64,000 nt of DNA from Phormidium ambiguum IAM M-71. GTDB taxonomy: Bacteria > Cyanobacteriota > Cyanobacteriia > Cyanobacteriales > Aerosakkonemataceae. Positions 43,243-55,442 of this stretch are shown here, piece after piece (the stretch's first letter is position 1; each line of letters opens with the position of its first letter). The translations under genes and the position numbers were made by a program. Under the pieces are notes generated by a model. It saw nothing but the letters and a program-made list of their open reading frames with translations. It did no database searches and had not been told where the DNA came from. The stretch lies in assembly GCF_001904725.1 (NCBI RefSeq), contig NZ_MRCE01000006.1:186001-250000 (forward strand). The letters are read 5' to 3'.

Positions 43243-45940
43243 GATGGTTCTCCGTTTCCATCTCTAAGAACAAGTTGCCAAGTTCAAATAAAAGCTGCAT
43301 TGTGCCGCGATAACCGATCGCGCAACGTTGACCATTACCCAAGCGATCGAAAACGGGAAATCCCATTCGATACAGAGGAATATTGAGACGTTTGGCGATC
43401 GCAACTGCGTTAGAATTAGCAATTATCAAATCAGAACCGATTGCTAGTTGCTCAAAGTCATCTAGATCGCCAATTACAACCGTTTCGATCGGCAAGTTTT
43501 CCAGTAAGGGAGATTTAGTAGTTGTAACAGCCGCGTGAATTTCCACCCCCATTAACTTTAACCACCAGGAAACTGCATAGAGTAAATCTGGTTCTAGTGC
43601 CAAAGAAACCCGCTTGCGACCAAAGTAAAAGTGAGTATCGAGCATAGCATCTTGAAGTTGGCGACGCTGGCGTTGATATTTTTCCGGTATATCTATGCCA
43701 CTCAAATCCGCAAGTGCTTGCAAGAATCGATCGAAAGCATCCAATCCCGTTAGTTGGGGGAACACTTCATAAGCAATCCCACAGCGTCGTTCTAAAACAT
43801 CCGCCGCTTCTCGCATACTTTCGCCGATCGCAAAAGTATAAACCGAACGTCCCACCTCACCCAATTGGGCAACTGTCGTTCCTCCTCCGGTTACAGCATT
43901 GTAGGAATCATCCAAGTGACCATCCATAGATGCGGAAAGATCGGGAACGAAGATCGGCGTTAAGCCAAAATCAGCGATAATCTCTTTGAGTTCTTGCACA
44001 TCTCCAGGTGTGAGCGCAGAACCAGTCAAAACGGTAACTTGATTTGGGTTAGCCTCCTCAAGTTTGGGTAATTCTTTCATCAAACTCTCGACGGCGGCGG
44101 CAAAACCATCCTGTAGAGAACCTTTAAAATCGGCTGTGGAAACTAGGACAATGGGCAGATGGTCTAATTGGGGATGTTTTTTACGGAAGTTTCTTAAGAT
44201 CCCTTCCATATCATCGCCGCGAGTTTCTGTTAATCCAGTCGTACAAAGTCCGATGATTTCTGGCTTAAATTTCTCGACAATCGTGAGTATTGCCTGTTCG
44301 ATATTCTCCTCGCCGCCTAAGATGGTGCTAACTTCCGTCATGGCTGTTGTAGCGAGGGGAATGGCTTCCCGAAAATGCCGCACTAGCACGACTTTAGCAA
44401 AGGCGGTACAACCTTGCGAACCGTGAAATAGGGGCATCATACCTTTGAGTCCCAGGAAAGCCAGTGCAGCACCGAGAGGTTGACTTTGTTTGAGGGGGTT
44501 AATAGCGATCGCTTTTTTAGACGTAACGACTTGAGTGCCCTTAATAAGGGGGGTTGGGGAGATCTCTTGACGCTCTTCCCAAGGTGCAATTTGTCGTACC
44601 TGCTTCCAAATCGGACTATATAATGCTTCTTCTAGCTCTTTTGCTAATTCCACGATGCCAACATAACCGGAATATGAGTGATGACGCTCCTGGTTAATAT
44701 CAAGAAAGGGAATTCTAGCTTTGAGAGCAGTGTATTGATTTCTTCCTCCGGCAATCAACATATCGGCTTTGGTTTGAGCAATCACTCGCAATAATTCTTG
44801 AGCGTTGCCTTTTTCCAACGTAATACCGTCTTGACCTAATAATTCCTTGATTCTGGCTTTATCTTCCTCGGTGCTTTTCTTGGTACTGGTAGCAACTACT
44901 TGCATTCCCAAATCTTTAGCAGCCGAGATAATTGACCAACTCTTTACGCCTCCTGTATACAAAACTACTCGTTTGCCTTGCAAGCGATCGCGGTAGGGAG
45001 CTAAAGTGCGATCGAGTTTAGCTTTTTCTTCAGCAATCAGTTGTTCAACTCGTTCCTGCAATCCTCGATCGCCCAATTTTAAAGCCACATTTCGCAAGCA
45101 GCGATTCATATCCTCCACACCGTAGAAAGACTCCTCAATGTAAGGAATGCCGTAGCGTTCTTCCATCTTCCGTGCCATATTAATCAACGCTTTGGAGCAA
45201 ATCATCACGTTAAGTTTGGCACGATGAGCATAAGTGATTTCCCGATAACGAGCATCCCCCGTAATTTTGGACAGAACTCGAATGCCCAATCTTTCAAACA
45301 GTGGCAAGATATTCCATAACTCGCCTGCAATGTTATATTCCCCAATCAGATTAATGTCGTAGGGAGTTGTATATTCCGGTTCTCCTGTCCCTACCACGTA
45401 CTCTAACAACGCTTCCCCGCCGACTCGATTACCCAAGTTTTTGCTACCAATAAAACCAGGAGAATTTACCGGAATTACCGGAGTTCCTGTTTTTTCAGCC
45501 GCTTTTTGGCAAACTGCATCTAAGTCATCGCCAATCAGTGCTGTCACGCAGGTGGAATAAACAAAAATTGCCGCCGGATTGTAACGTTGTTGCACCTCCA
45601 GAATTGACTTATACAGTCGTTTTTCACCGCCAAAAATGACATCATTTTCATTCAAATCGGTAGTGAAACCCATTTTGTAAAGCGTAGAACCAGAGGAAAG
45701 ACTGCCCCGACTGCCCCAGGAATTGCCCGCACAAGCGATCGGTCCGTGTACCAAATGAGCGGCATCCGTAATCGGTACGAGGGCAATCATCGCTCCATCA
45801 AAGGCGCACCCCCCTTGAGCCGCTCCTGGCTGTGCTTGTTGGGTACAGGCTTTATTTTTCTTGTCTCCGTGTTTGTGATGGTTGTGTTCGCAACCTGGTT
45901 CGGTGAGAAGCTCTTTAATCTTGCCGGGGGTCATCTTCAT
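43217..45940 (-). CDS. nifEN: Fused FeMo-co scaffold NifE-NifN
   Basis: A 907-residue in-frame fusion of the two subunits of the FeMo-co assembly scaffold. NifE spans about 1-455 (PGKIKELL, then a Cys-rich start, [28 protein letters not shown] and [11 protein letters not shown]). NifN spans about 470-907 ([42 protein letters not shown]). The link around residues 458-468 reads SPTPLIKG, the usual translation of a dispersed cyanobacterial repeat. The protein continues through with no stop. Fused nifEN is known, as I recall, in the nif2 cluster of Anabaena variabilis. Confidence 0.95.
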   Translation of the reverse strand: MKMTPGKIKELLTEPGCEHNHHKHGDKKNKACTQQAQPGAAQGGCAFDGAMIALVPITDAAHLVHGPIACAGNSWGSRGSLSSGSTLYKMGFTTDLNENDVIFGGEKRLYKSILEVQQRYNPAAIFVYSTCVTALIGDDLDAVCQKAAEKTGTPVIPVNSPGFIGSKNLGNRVGGEALLEYVVGTGEPEYTTPYDINLIGEYNIAGELWNILPLFERLGIRVLSKITGDARYREITYAHRAKLNVMICSKALINMARKMEERYGIPYIEESFYGVEDMNRCLRNVALKLGDRGLQERVEQLIAEEKAKLDRTLAPYRDRLQGKRVVLYTGGVKSWSIISAAKDLGMQVVATSTKKSTEEDKARIKELLGQDGITLEKGNAQELLRVIAQTKADMLIAGGRNQYTALKARIPFLDINQERHHSYSGYVGIVELAKELEEALYSPIWKQVRQIAPWEERQEISPTPLIKGTQVVTSKKAIAINPLKQSQPLGAALAFLGLKGMMPLFHGSQGCTAFAKVVLVRHFREAIPLATTAMTEVSTILGGEENIEQAILTIVEKFKPEIIGLCTTGLTETRGDDMEGILRNFRKKHPQLDHLPIVLVSTADFKGSLQDGFAAAVESLMKELPKLEEANPNQVTVLTGSALTPGDVQELKEIIADFGLTPIFVPDLSASMDGHLDDSYNAVTGGGTTVAQLGEVGRSVYTFAIGESMREAADVLERRCGIAYEVFPQLTGLDAFDRFLQALADLSGIDIPEKYQRQRRQLQDAMLDTHFYFGRKRVSLALEPDLLYAVSWWLKLMGVEIHAAVTTTKSPLLENLPIETVVIGDLDDFEQLAIGSDLIIANSNAVAIAKRLNIPLYRMGFPVFDRLGNGQRCAIGYRGTMQLLFELGNLFLEMETENHHENSLRHE
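44538..44564. repeat. Dispersed GC-rich repeat at the nifE-nifN junction
   Basis: CCCTTAATAAGGG (44538-44550), a perfect palindrome around A44, followed by GGGTTGGGGAGAT. Similar G-rich palindromic repeats are widespread in cyanobacterial spacers. Here it is in-frame inside coding sequence, at the point where separate nifE and nifN genes would meet. Confidence 0.5.
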
Positions 45941-45966
45941 GGCTCAAGTCCTGGGTGATGGAGTGG

Positions 45967-46290
45967 CTAACAAATATAGTTTTTGACATCCTCACCGCAC
46001 ACATCTGTGAGATAGGTAAGGGCGCGCAAGCGCAAATAGATTAATTCGTCATAGACAGGGTTGAGTTTGCACAATGCAGGAATGTGGTAATTCCTTCCAA
46101 ATAAAGTGATGTCTCTTTCAAAAACACATTGGCAGGGGATTAACTGGCAGAGGAGATGTGCAAACCGGGGATGGTTAACTTGAATGCTATTAAGCCATTT
46201 ACGCAAGGGGGCTAAGATATCGAATCTCGATCGCCCTTTGGGACTTAAGGAATGGTGGGAGTGGTCATGCGCGATCGTAGCCATGAGCAT
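45967..46290 (-). CDS. Mo-nitrogenase C-terminal-type protein
   Basis: A 107-residue (or 105, ATG at 46284) protein of the Mo-dependent nitrogenase C-terminal family: ANLCQLIPCQCVFERDI-like CQCVFER, ALCKLNPVYDELIYLRLRAL and a terminal YLTDVCGEDV. It lies between nifK and nifEN, as in other cyanobacteria. Role unknown. Confidence 0.8.
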   Translation of the reverse strand: MLMATIAHDHSHHSLSPKGRSRFDILAPLRKWLNSIQVNHPRFAHLLCQLIPCQCVFERDITLFGRNYHIPALCKLNPVYDELIYLRLRALTYLTDVCGEDVKNYIC

Positions 46291-46352
46291 TGTCCTCAAG
46301 AGAAAAGGGTTTGTAGAGAAGTTGGTAGAGACAACATCCCTACAAAGAACGT

Positions 46353-47891
46353 TTAACGAATCAAGTCGTAAGAAATGTCAGTTTTTGCAGGAATGATCGT
46401 ATTGCGATCGAGTTCATCGAGAAGGGTGTTGACAATCCAGTTGAGCAAGTTGATCGCACCTTGATAGCCGTAGGTAGCATAGCGATGGAGGTGATGGCGA
46501 TCGAAAATGGGATAGCCAATGCGAACGAGTGGTGTTTTCGTGTCGCGCCAGAGATACTTACCGTAGGAGTTACCAATTAACAGATCGACTGGTTCGGTGA
46601 ACAGCAAACTACGCAGATGCCAGAGGTCTTTTCCTCCCCAAATAGTTGCACCTGCACCAAAGGGGCTACTATCGAGAAGCGATCGCAGTTCGGATTCAAA
46701 AACATCATTGCTATTGCTGACCACGATATGAACTGGTTCTGCACCAATTTCTAACAAGAATTGCACCAATCCAATTACTAAGTCAGGATCGCCGTATAGT
46801 GCTACCCGTTTGCCATGCAACCAAGCTTGAGAGTCGGTGAGAGCATCAACAGCACGACCTCTTTCTTCTTCCAATTCGGGTGGAATTGGTTGTCCTGTGA
46901 GTGCAGAGAGCTTCATCAAGAACTCATCTGTACCGCGAATCCCTACCGGACGAGCTACGAAAGTTTGTTGCTTCCATTCGTTAGTAACGTACTCGCGGGT
47001 TTTGCTGGTGGAATAAGCTTGGAATGCGATCGTCGCTTCTGCATTAATCGAATCAGCAGCATCCTCCAACTTCGTACCGCCAGGATACATATTATATTCA
47101 CCAGTGTTAGGTGAATCTAAATATTCAGAGTTATCTGCTAATAAGGTGTAATTCACACCCATTAATGAAGCAATCCGTTTGACTTCCCGCAAGTTGCCGA
47201 TATAAGTTTCAAAACCAGGAATAAAGTTGATTTTACCGTTGGTAGTTTCAGCCTTTTTACCTGCGGTGAGATTCGATAGAATCCCCTTCATCATGTTGTC
47301 GTAACCAGTGACGTGGGAACCTACGAAGCTAGGTGTATGTGCGTAGGGAACTGGAAACTCTTGCGGAACAGAACCTTCTCTCTTAGCGTTAGCAATAAAT
47401 GCTTGCAAGTCATCACCAATTACCTCTGCCATACAAGTAGTGCAGATAGCAATCATCTTGGGGTTATACAGATTGTAAGAGTTAGCCAAGCCATCAATTA
47501 AATTATTCTGACCGCCAAATACGGCTGCATCTTCGGTCATCGAAGAAGAAACTGCGGAGAAAGGTTCTTTGAAGTGGCGGGTAAAGTGAGATCTGAAGTA
47601 AGCAACGCAACCTTGAGAACCATGTACAAAGGGAAGCGTACCTTCAAATCCAACTGCTGCCAGAATTGCTCCTAATGGTTGACAAGCTTTAGCAGGATTG
47701 ATAGTTAGGGCTTCACGGGCAAAGTTTTTGTCACGATATTCCCAAGTTTTTGTCCATTCAGCAATGCGAGCAACTTCTTCGGGGCTATGTCCACCTTCAA
47801 ACTGTTTCTTGTTGGCAAAAAGTGCCTGATATTCTTCCTGGTGGAAAAGTTCCGCGTGATCTTTAATATTATTAATATCGTTTTGAGCCAT
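46353..47891 (-). CDS. nifK: Nitrogenase MoFe protein beta subunit
   Basis: A 512-residue subunit that, with NifD, forms the alpha2beta2 MoFe protein holding the P-cluster and FeMo-co. P-cluster ligand segments are visible: [23 protein letters not shown] and [12 protein letters not shown]. Full length, normal for cyanobacteria. It follows nifD by 101 bp. Confidence 0.97.
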   Translation of the reverse strand: MAQNDINNIKDHAELFHQEEYQALFANKKQFEGGHSPEEVARIAEWTKTWEYRDKNFAREALTINPAKACQPLGAILAAVGFEGTLPFVHGSQGCVAYFRSHFTRHFKEPFSAVSSSMTEDAAVFGGQNNLIDGLANSYNLYNPKMIAICTTCMAEVIGDDLQAFIANAKREGSVPQEFPVPYAHTPSFVGSHVTGYDNMMKGILSNLTAGKKAETTNGKINFIPGFETYIGNLREVKRIASLMGVNYTLLADNSEYLDSPNTGEYNMYPGGTKLEDAADSINAEATIAFQAYSTSKTREYVTNEWKQQTFVARPVGIRGTDEFLMKLSALTGQPIPPELEEERGRAVDALTDSQAWLHGKRVALYGDPDLVIGLVQFLLEIGAEPVHIVVSNSNDVFESELRSLLDSSPFGAGATIWGGKDLWHLRSLLFTEPVDLLIGNSYGKYLWRDTKTPLVRIGYPIFDRHHLHRYATYGYQGAINLLNWIVNTLLDELDRNTIIPAKTDISYDLIR

Positions 47892-47992
47892 GATTATTCT
47901 CCTCCAATTTCGGGATAAAGTGGCAGGTTGGTGAGGAAGGGAGTGGTGGGGTGTATATGTTGTGAAATCCCCCCATTCCTTAACCTCTACTC

Positions 47993-49486
47993 CTATGCAG
48001 TTGCTTCAGTCTTTTTCCAAGGTGCGCCAATCAATCCCCAAGTGGGACTGTTTAAAGCTAAATCCATGTCACGAGCGAAGATGGCAAATCCGTCATAACC
48101 GTGATAAGGGCCAGAGTAATCCCAAGAGTGCATTTGGCGGAAGGGTAGAGCCATTTTCTGGAAGACATATTTTTCTTTAATTCCAGAAGCAATTAAATCT
48201 GGCTTTAATGCTTTCACAAACTGCTCGAACTCATAAGCAGAAACGTCATCATAAATGAGCGTGCCGCCTTCGACGTAGTGAGTTGTGCGTTTGTAATCGT
48301 CGTTGTGACCGAACTCGTAGCCTGTACCAATTAACTTCATGCCTAAGTCTTGGAAAGCAGGGACAACGTGACGGGGACGCAGACCGCCAACCATTAACGC
48401 AACTGTTTTACCTTCTAAGCGAGAACGATATTTTTCAATTACAGCTTTCGTTTGCGCTTCGTATTTGGCGATAACTTTTTCCGCATTTTCCTGAATAGTT
48501 GCGTCAAATTTAGCTGCGATTTCCCGCAAGGATTGAGCAATTTGGGTGGGGCCAAAGAAGTTGTATTCTAACCAAGGAATACCGTAAGTTTCTTCCATGT
48601 GGCGGCTGATATAGTTCATGGAGCGATAGCAGTGAACTAGATTCAGCTTGACGTTAGGAGTTAACATCATTTCGTGGAGTGTGCCATCACCTGACCACTG
48701 AGCCACAACCCGCAGACCGATTTCTTCTAACAAAATCCGGCTTGACCAAGCATCTCCACCGATGTTGTAGTCACCAATAATTGCTACGTCGTAGGGAGTG
48801 CTTTCAATGCCTAATTCTTTCTTTTTCTTATCTGCTTGGGGGAATACCCAATCACGCACAGCATCATTGGCAATGTGGTGTCCGAGAGATTGAGATACGC
48901 CCCGGAAGCCTTCACAACGTACAGGTACAACTGGCTTACCAATCTCTTTAGCAGCTTTCTTGGCAACGGCTTCAATATCGTCTCCAATCAAACCAATGGG
49001 ACATTCAGATTGAATAGAAACGCCTCTTTGCAGGGGGAAAAGTTCTTCTAGTTCGGTAATTAGTTTGGCGAGTTTTTTGTCACCACCAAATACGATATCT
49101 CTTTCTTGGAAGTCGGAGGTAAATTGCATTGTCCCAAAGGTATCAATGCCAGTTGTTCCTATGTAGTAATTACGGCGACCAGACCAAGAGTAGTAGCCAC
49201 AACCAACAGGGCCATGACTGATGTGAATCATGTCTTTGATTGGCCCCCAGACCACACCTTTTGAACCTGCATAGGCACAACCGCGAGTGGTCATAGAACC
49301 GGGAACGGATTTGATATTTGATTTAACGCCGCAATCAGATTTACCTTCTTCGTAAACGTTCAGGTGCTTTTCCCGTTTCTTTTTGGCTTTGTCGGGGTAG
49401 ACTTCCAGAACTTCTTTAATCAGTGCTTTTGTATCTGTTTCTGGGGCTTCTACGGCGAGTTTTGGTTTTTCTTCTATAAATGTCAT
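47993..49486 (-). CDS. nifD: Nitrogenase MoFe protein alpha subunit
   Basis: A 497-residue subunit. P-cluster cysteines are in [19 protein letters not shown] and [11 protein letters not shown]; the FeMo-co His and Cys regions appear (the latter in VHCYRSMNY). The gene is intact, with no excision element, unlike in many heterocystous cyanobacteria. Upstream is nifH (130 bp), downstream nifK. Confidence 0.97.
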   Translation of the reverse strand: MTFIEEKPKLAVEAPETDTKALIKEVLEVYPDKAKKKREKHLNVYEEGKSDCGVKSNIKSVPGSMTTRGCAYAGSKGVVWGPIKDMIHISHGPVGCGYYSWSGRRNYYIGTTGIDTFGTMQFTSDFQERDIVFGGDKKLAKLITELEELFPLQRGVSIQSECPIGLIGDDIEAVAKKAAKEIGKPVVPVRCEGFRGVSQSLGHHIANDAVRDWVFPQADKKKKELGIESTPYDVAIIGDYNIGGDAWSSRILLEEIGLRVVAQWSGDGTLHEMMLTPNVKLNLVHCYRSMNYISRHMEETYGIPWLEYNFFGPTQIAQSLREIAAKFDATIQENAEKVIAKYEAQTKAVIEKYRSRLEGKTVALMVGGLRPRHVVPAFQDLGMKLIGTGYEFGHNDDYKRTTHYVEGGTLIYDDVSAYEFEQFVKALKPDLIASGIKEKYVFQKMALPFRQMHSWDYSGPYHGYDGFAIFARDMDLALNSPTWGLIGAPWKKTEATA

Positions 49487-49616
49487 AGCGTCCTCGCGTA
49501 ATTAGGAATTGGGAGAAAATGAGGGAGGTAAGGGGGTTCGGATAGTTGAGCTACTTATCCTCCACTCAGAATTTATGTTGGCTACTTAACCACTTAGTTG
49601 GACGATCGCTTTTAAA

Positions 49617-50519
<903 letters not shown>

Positions 50520-50713
50520 TTAACTACTCCTGAATTAATTACAAATGAATGAATTAGCGAGAATGAAATTAGAAAATAGGCAATAGAATTCCGGGGCAGA
50601 GGACGCTTAAGGTGGCGATCGCTCTACGGGAGTTAATGATTGGAACATAGAGAGTTTTGAGTTAAGTTTTAAGAGTTTTGAGTTGGAAATATGGTATGAC
50701 CAATTACCAATTT
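50520..50713. promoter_or_regulatory. nifU-nifH spacer
   Basis: 194 bp with two direct copies of GAGTTTTGAGTT around 50650-50690 on the plus strand and a HIP1 octamer. It may hold an internal nifH promoter, but no strong promoter element is identified. Confidence 0.3.
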
Positions 50714-51607
50714 TTAATTCACTGCTTCTACAACTAAATTGGGATGAACGCGCTCTTTCAATCGAGCTTCGACGGCAATCTTGAGGGTTGTTGTACTGGA
50801 TGTACAAGAGCCACACGCACCCTTGAGTAAAACTTTGACTGTGTTACCTTCTACGTCGTAAAGTTCGACATCACCGCCATCTGCTAATAGTAATGGACGA
50901 ACTTCTTCGTGCAGAACTTGTTGAATTAAAGCAATTTTTTGGACATTTGTGAGGTTTATTTGCGCCTTTTCTTGAGCAGTAGCGATCTCACTTGCTAATC
51001 GTTTGGAGGTGGCATTTGTATCTCGCAGTACGGTGGCTAGAATATCTTCAATCGCTGCTAAACAGGAACTACAACCGCCTCCAGCTTTGACGTAACTGGT
51101 TATTTGATCTGCTGAGGTTAAATTGTTTTCGATCGCAACTCGACGAATCTTACTTTCAGTTACGCCGAAGCAAGCGCAGATTAATGCTCCTTCATCTTCT
51201 TCGTGATGCTCGACTTCAATACCGCGATACTTATAAATTGCGGCTTCTAATGCTTCTTGTCCCATCACAGAACAGTGCATTTTCGCTTCTGGCAATCCAC
51301 CGAGATAATCTGCAATCTCTCTATTGGTAATCTTGAGTGCCTCATCTAATGTGAGTCCTTTGATCAATTCAGTTAAAGCAGAAGAAGATGCGATCGCGCT
51401 GGTACAGCCAAAGGTTTGAAAACGAGCATCCAAAATCCGATCGGCGGGAATGTCAATTTTCAGATGCAGCCGGAGGGCATCCCCACAAGCAATACTGCCA
51501 ACCTCGCCAAATACCACAGCTATTTCTGATTCTCGATCGTCGGCGATCGCGCCTTGGTTTTTCGGGTTATAAAAAAGGTCTAATACTTTCTCGGTGTAGT
51601 CCCACAT
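50714..51607 (-). CDS. nifU: Fe-S scaffold protein NifU
   Basis: A 297-residue protein with three parts: the N-terminal IscU-like domain (YNPKNQGAI, GSIACGDALRLH and FQTFGCTSAIASSS), a central [2Fe-2S] domain (CACFGVTE and CSSCL), and a C-terminal Nfu domain with the CGSCTSS motif. It assembles clusters for nitrogenase with NifS. Confidence 0.96.
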   Translation of the reverse strand: MWDYTEKVLDLFYNPKNQGAIADDRESEIAVVFGEVGSIACGDALRLHLKIDIPADRILDARFQTFGCTSAIASSSALTELIKGLTLDEALKITNREIADYLGGLPEAKMHCSVMGQEALEAAIYKYRGIEVEHHEEDEGALICACFGVTESKIRRVAIENNLTSADQITSYVKAGGGCSSCLAAIEDILATVLRDTNATSKRLASEIATAQEKAQINLTNVQKIALIQQVLHEEVRPLLLADGGDVELYDVEGNTVKVLLKGACGSCTSSTTTLKIAVEARLKERVHPNLVVEAVN

Positions 51608-51656
51608 GACAGTAACCAGTAAATAGTGAACAGTGAGCAGTTATCAGGAAAACTAT

Positions 51657-52856
51657 TTATCTAATAGCGATCGCTTCTTGTCTGTCTTGTAACCAACCTG
51701 CTCGATCGCTGTTGAAGGGTGATAATGCCCGTAGGCGTTCGATAATGGGGGGCATAACTTCGAGGACGCGATCGACTTCCGCATCGGTACTGTAGCGAGA
51801 GAGGCTAAACCGAATTGAACCGTGCAGAATGGTGTAAGGTAAGCCCATGGATCGCAGTACGTGAGAGGGTTCTAGAGAACCAGAGGTACAAGCAGAACCG
51901 GAGGAAGCACAAACACCGAACTGGTTGAGGGAAAATAGGATGGCTTCTCCTTCGATATACTTAAAACCTATGTTGGTAGTATTCGGTAGCCGTTTGATGG
52001 GATGTCCGTTTACCTGGCAATCAGGGATACTGGAGAGTAAACCTTTTTCTAAGCGATCGCGTAAGCGTTTTTCTCGATCGACATCACCTAAATGTTGCTG
52101 TGCTAATTCTGCGGCTTTGCCTAGAGCAATAACACCTGCAACGTTTTCTGTACCTGCTCTGCGTCCTCGTTCTTGGTGTCCGCCGATCAGGTAAGGACGG
52201 AAGCGGAAACCTCGACGCACGTACAACGCACCTACGCCTTTGGGGGCATGAAGTTTGTGTCCAGATAGAGTTAATAAATCGATCGTGCTATTTTTCAGAT
52301 TGATTGGTAATTTTCCCACTACTTGCACTGCATCGACATGGAAGGTTGCACCGTAAGCTTTAGCCAGTGCGCCAATTTCTTCAACTGGGAAAATCACTCC
52401 GGTTTCGTTATTGGCATACATGGTGGAAACTAAAGCTGTATTTCCAGTTAATGCTGCTTCTAACTCTGCTAAATCAATTTGTCCTTGACTATCAACTGAA
52501 AGGTAAGTAACTTTATAACCTTGCTTTTCCAACTGCTTGCACACATTCATAATGCAAGCGTGTTCGACTTGAGTTGTAATGATATGGTTGCGATCGGGTT
52601 GTGCAGCTAAGGCAGCGCGAATGGCGGTATTATTTCCTTCGGTTCCGCAACTGGTAAAGATAATTTCTGATTCTTCTGCTCCTAATAATGCTGCAACTTG
52701 CGATCGGGCATTTTTAATTTCTTTCCCAACTTGTCCGCCAAAGCTGTGCATTGAGGAAGGATTACCATAATACTCTTGCAGGTAAGGCAACATAGCCTCT
52801 AGCACGATCGGATCTACTTTAGTGGTGGCATTATTGTCAAAATAAATGATATTCAC
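51657..52856 (-). CDS. nifS: Cysteine desulfurase NifS
   Basis: A 399-residue PLP enzyme that supplies sulfur. The GTG at 52856 is the likely start (NIIYFDNNATTKVDP); a longer frame to 52928 lacks similarity. The PLP Lys is in LSGHKLHAPKGVG and the active Cys in CASSGSACTSG. About 50 bp separate it from nifU. Confidence 0.95.
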   Translation of the reverse strand: MNIIYFDNNATTKVDPIVLEAMLPYLQEYYGNPSSMHSFGGQVGKEIKNARSQVAALLGAEESEIIFTSCGTEGNNTAIRAALAAQPDRNHIITTQVEHACIMNVCKQLEKQGYKVTYLSVDSQGQIDLAELEAALTGNTALVSTMYANNETGVIFPVEEIGALAKAYGATFHVDAVQVVGKLPINLKNSTIDLLTLSGHKLHAPKGVGALYVRRGFRFRPYLIGGHQERGRRAGTENVAGVIALGKAAELAQQHLGDVDREKRLRDRLEKGLLSSIPDCQVNGHPIKRLPNTTNIGFKYIEGEAILFSLNQFGVCASSGSACTSGSLEPSHVLRSMGLPYTILHGSIRFSLSRYSTDAEVDRVLEVMPPIIERLRALSPFNSDRAGWLQDRQEAIAIR

Positions 52857-52936
52857 GCTCTTGTCCCTATTGCCTAATGTGTGGATTGAAATAAGCTGGA
52901 AATTCTTTGTGCGTAGCGATCGAACCAATAATTCTA

Positions 52937-53107
52937 TTAACGAGACTGCTTTGCTATTTCAAGTTGAGAAACGATCCGGTTATAGGTTGTGAACCACTTT
53001 TCCCAATAATCTTGAGAGCTAAATCTCTGACTGATACTAGGAACAAAACTGTAGTTAATAGGACAGCAATCGTACTCAATAGGCTGCTTTGTGATGGAGT
53101 GAATCAT
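52937..53107 (-). CDS. 56-aa ORF between nifB and nifS
   Basis: A 56-residue protein starting 14 bp after the nifB stop, in the position where many cyanobacteria carry fdxN. It reads MIHSITKQPIEYDCC and then a Tyr/Trp-rich helix (DYWEKWFTTYNRIV). It has only two Cys, in a CC pair, so it is not a ferredoxin. The ATG and the tight spacing favour a real gene. Function unknown. Confidence 0.5.
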   Translation of the reverse strand: MIHSITKQPIEYDCCPINYSFVPSISQRFSSQDYWEKWFTTYNRIVSQLEIAKQSR

Positions 53108-53121
53108 ACTTTTGCTCCCAA

Positions 53122-54564
53122 TTAAGCTAACTGTTGTTTTAGATATTGGTCGTAAAACTTTCTGGCAACTTTCTCAATTACGTCGTAAGCTTCAACAGCT
53201 TGAATTCCTGCTTTTTGCAATTCTGTTTCGGGACAGTTACCAATTTTAGAAACAAAAACCGCCTTACAATCTGAGATAGTTTGAATAATGTTATCTAGTG
53301 TCGATTCCTCACCATAACCACTTTGACAATAATGGTCGATTTTGCGATGACCGACAAATTTAGCTTCGTTGGCATCCACTTCGTAAACCATGAACTCTTT
53401 AGCATGACCGAAGTGTTGATTGACGATTCCGCCTCCCTTAGTTGCAACTGCGACGAGAATTTTGGGACTATCAACGACCTTATTTTTAGCTGTGACAGTT
53501 GCTTTGGCTTTTTGCAGTTCCGTTTTGAATTTCTCAATGCCAGCGTGAACTTCTTGGCGAGTCTCCAGGTTGTATTCTGGAGCCATGTTGATGAACTTAT
53601 CTTTAGTAAATTCTTGAGAACGATCTTCCCCTAATAATCCCACTGCATCGGCTCGGCATTGACGGCAGTGGCGCATCATCTTCATATTGCCAGAGCATTT
53701 ATCTTGAATAGTTTTTAATTCTTTGGGATTCGGCCCCCGTTGTCCGGTTAAACCAAAGTAAGTTCCGTGTTCTTTAGCTGAGATTAAGGGCATTATATTG
53801 TGCAAAAATGCGCCTTTTTCTCGAATTACTCGATTTACTTCGACTAAATGTTCGTCATTGATACCTGGAATCATTACCGAATTAACTTTGCAAAGGATGT
53901 CGGCTTCTTTTAATGCCTGCAATCCTTCCATTTGTCGTTCGTGTAAGATTTTGGCAGCTTCTAATCCTTTATAACGTTTGCGTTTGTAATGAACCCAAGG
54001 ATAAATTTTTGTACCAATTTCTGGGTCAACCATGTTAATGGTAATGGTGACGTGATCGACATTTAGTTGTTTGATGCGATCGACATACTCTGGCAACATT
54101 AACCCGTTAGTAGATAAGCAAAGTTTAATGTCGGGAGCTTGTTCGGCAATCAGTTCAAAGGTGCGAAAGGTTTTTTCGGGGTTAGCTAGGGGGTCGCCTG
54201 GGCCAGCAATCCCTAAAACTGTCATTTGGGGAATTTTGCCAGCGATGACTAGCACTTTATGAGCAGCTTCCTCTGGGGTCAGTAGTTCGCTAACTACGCC
54301 AGGACGACTTTCATTCGCACAGTCATATTTGCGATTACAGTAGTTGCATTGAATGTTGCAAGCCGGAGCAACTGCAACGTGCATTCTTGCATAATGGTGA
54401 TGAGCTTCTTCGCTGTAACAAGGATGTTTTTCAATCCTAGCCCGCATTTTTTCATCGAGTCCATCTGCGGTATTGCTGGAACTGCTGCAACCACAGCTAC
54501 TTGATTTCGCCTTGACTTGAGACTTTTCTGGAGCAGTGAGCAGAGTTGTGGGTGGTGGTGTCAT
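53122..54564 (-). CDS. nifB: NifB, FeMo-co radical SAM enzyme
   Basis: A 480-residue radical SAM protein that makes the NifB-co precursor. The [4Fe-4S]-SAM motif CNIQCNYC is near residue 74, with further cluster cysteines at the N-terminus ([14 protein letters not shown]) and in [10 protein letters not shown]. The C-terminal part (about 365-475) is a NifX-like domain. First gene of the minus-strand operon. Confidence 0.97.
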   Translation of the reverse strand: MTPPPTTLLTAPEKSQVKAKSSSCGCSSSSNTADGLDEKMRARIEKHPCYSEEAHHHYARMHVAVAPACNIQCNYCNRKYDCANESRPGVVSELLTPEEAAHKVLVIAGKIPQMTVLGIAGPGDPLANPEKTFRTFELIAEQAPDIKLCLSTNGLMLPEYVDRIKQLNVDHVTITINMVDPEIGTKIYPWVHYKRKRYKGLEAAKILHERQMEGLQALKEADILCKVNSVMIPGINDEHLVEVNRVIREKGAFLHNIMPLISAKEHGTYFGLTGQRGPNPKELKTIQDKCSGNMKMMRHCRQCRADAVGLLGEDRSQEFTKDKFINMAPEYNLETRQEVHAGIEKFKTELQKAKATVTAKNKVVDSPKILVAVATKGGGIVNQHFGHAKEFMVYEVDANEAKFVGHRKIDHYCQSGYGEESTLDNIIQTISDCKAVFVSKIGNCPETELQKAGIQAVEAYDVIEKVARKFYDQYLKQQLA

Positions 54565-54818
54565 CGAATTTCCAGTGAATTAGGTGAACAAACCGCCACT
54601 GTGGAGATGCTTTGGCATCACTCCACTCACTTGAACTCCGATATGAGAGCTATCAAAAACCTTGTTCTCAACTGGAGGACTTAGTGGCTGGCGTTATGTA
54701 GGTTATAGCAGCCACCTTCCAACCAGTCATTGCGTTGGAGCCACTCAAAATTATTTGGAATATTAGGAATGTACTCAAAACATTATATCCCTACTAATAT
54801 CAGCATTTAAAGATTTTT

Positions 54819-54895
54819 GAAAAATTTTTTGAGGTAGGGGTATGAGTATTTTTAAATATAGGTATGAGTATTTATGAGAATAGGGGCTGGTATTT
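54819..54895 (-). promoter_or_regulatory. nifB-side motif array (candidate CnfR sites)
   Basis: GGTATGAGTATTT at 54839-54851 and 54861-54873, with a degenerate third (GGGGCTGGTATTT) at 54883-54895, all spaced exactly 22 bp. An AT block (GAAAAATTTTTTGAGG, ending at 54833) lies on the promoter side. Read in nifB's direction, the motif is AAATACTCATACC. A matching set faces nifP. Confidence 0.6.
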
Positions 54896-55226
54896 TTGCA
54901 CTCAACTAGAATCCAAATAAACCAAGCCTTTGATAGCAAAATTGACCTGCTTATCAATAGGTTTATTTAGGTACTCAAATTAAGGCGAATTCTAAGTCAA
55001 ATCGCCGAGCTAGTCCCTTTCAAAGTACTTTCTGTATCTAAATTAGCATTCTCTCATTTTATTTTGCAGCTTACGATACCTTTCGTAAAATTTAAGATTT
55101 GCCTTGCTTGCTTATTGGTAGCATAAACAACAGAATATAACGTGATGAGTGCAGACTAAAACTCAGTTAATAAACTATAAAAATACCTGAAACTCAGGTT
55201 AAGACTTGCTTTTGCTTTGAGTATAC

Positions 55227-55305
55227 AATTGCAAGTCCCCTTTGCCATAAATACTCGTACCCTATTTGTAAAATACTAGTACCCCTACCCTCAAAAATTT
55301 TTCAA
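55227..55305 (+). promoter_or_regulatory. nifP-side motif array (candidate CnfR sites)
   Basis: AAATACTCGTACC at 55249-55261 and AAATACTAGTACC at 55271-55283, spaced 22 bp, with a weak third at 55227-55239. The second is followed by CCTACCCTCAAAAATTTTTC, almost the same block as at the nifB side. Orientation relative to the gene is the same on both sides. Confidence 0.6.
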
Positions 55306-55442
55306 AACGTTGATGTAGGAGCATCTTAGGCTTTGAGTATAGATTTAATATTTTTAATAAATTCAAGTAGCACAAATCAAAAACTGGAAAGAGCGCACCT
55401 GATATACAAAAAGACACGACTTGCCTTCAACCCCAAACAGCG

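Larger units (their letters stand above)
54565..55442. promoter_or_regulatory. Divergent nifB-nifP control region
   Basis: 878 bp without a gene. It holds two mirror-image arrays of a 13-bp motif (next entries), a TATAAT-like -10 for nifB (plus-strand 54782-54787) and a TATAGA-like -10 for nifP (55338-55343). Each -10 is about 50-55 bp from the nearest motif, so the geometry is alike on both sides. The long nifB leader (about 200 bp) includes a small hairpin (CCAAC/GTTGG near 54718-54737). Confidence 0.6.

Noticed and set aside
46184-46396. Plus-strand 70-codon frame between nifK and nifEN
   Set aside because: Antisense to the Mo-nitrogenase C-terminal-type gene and to the nifK end.
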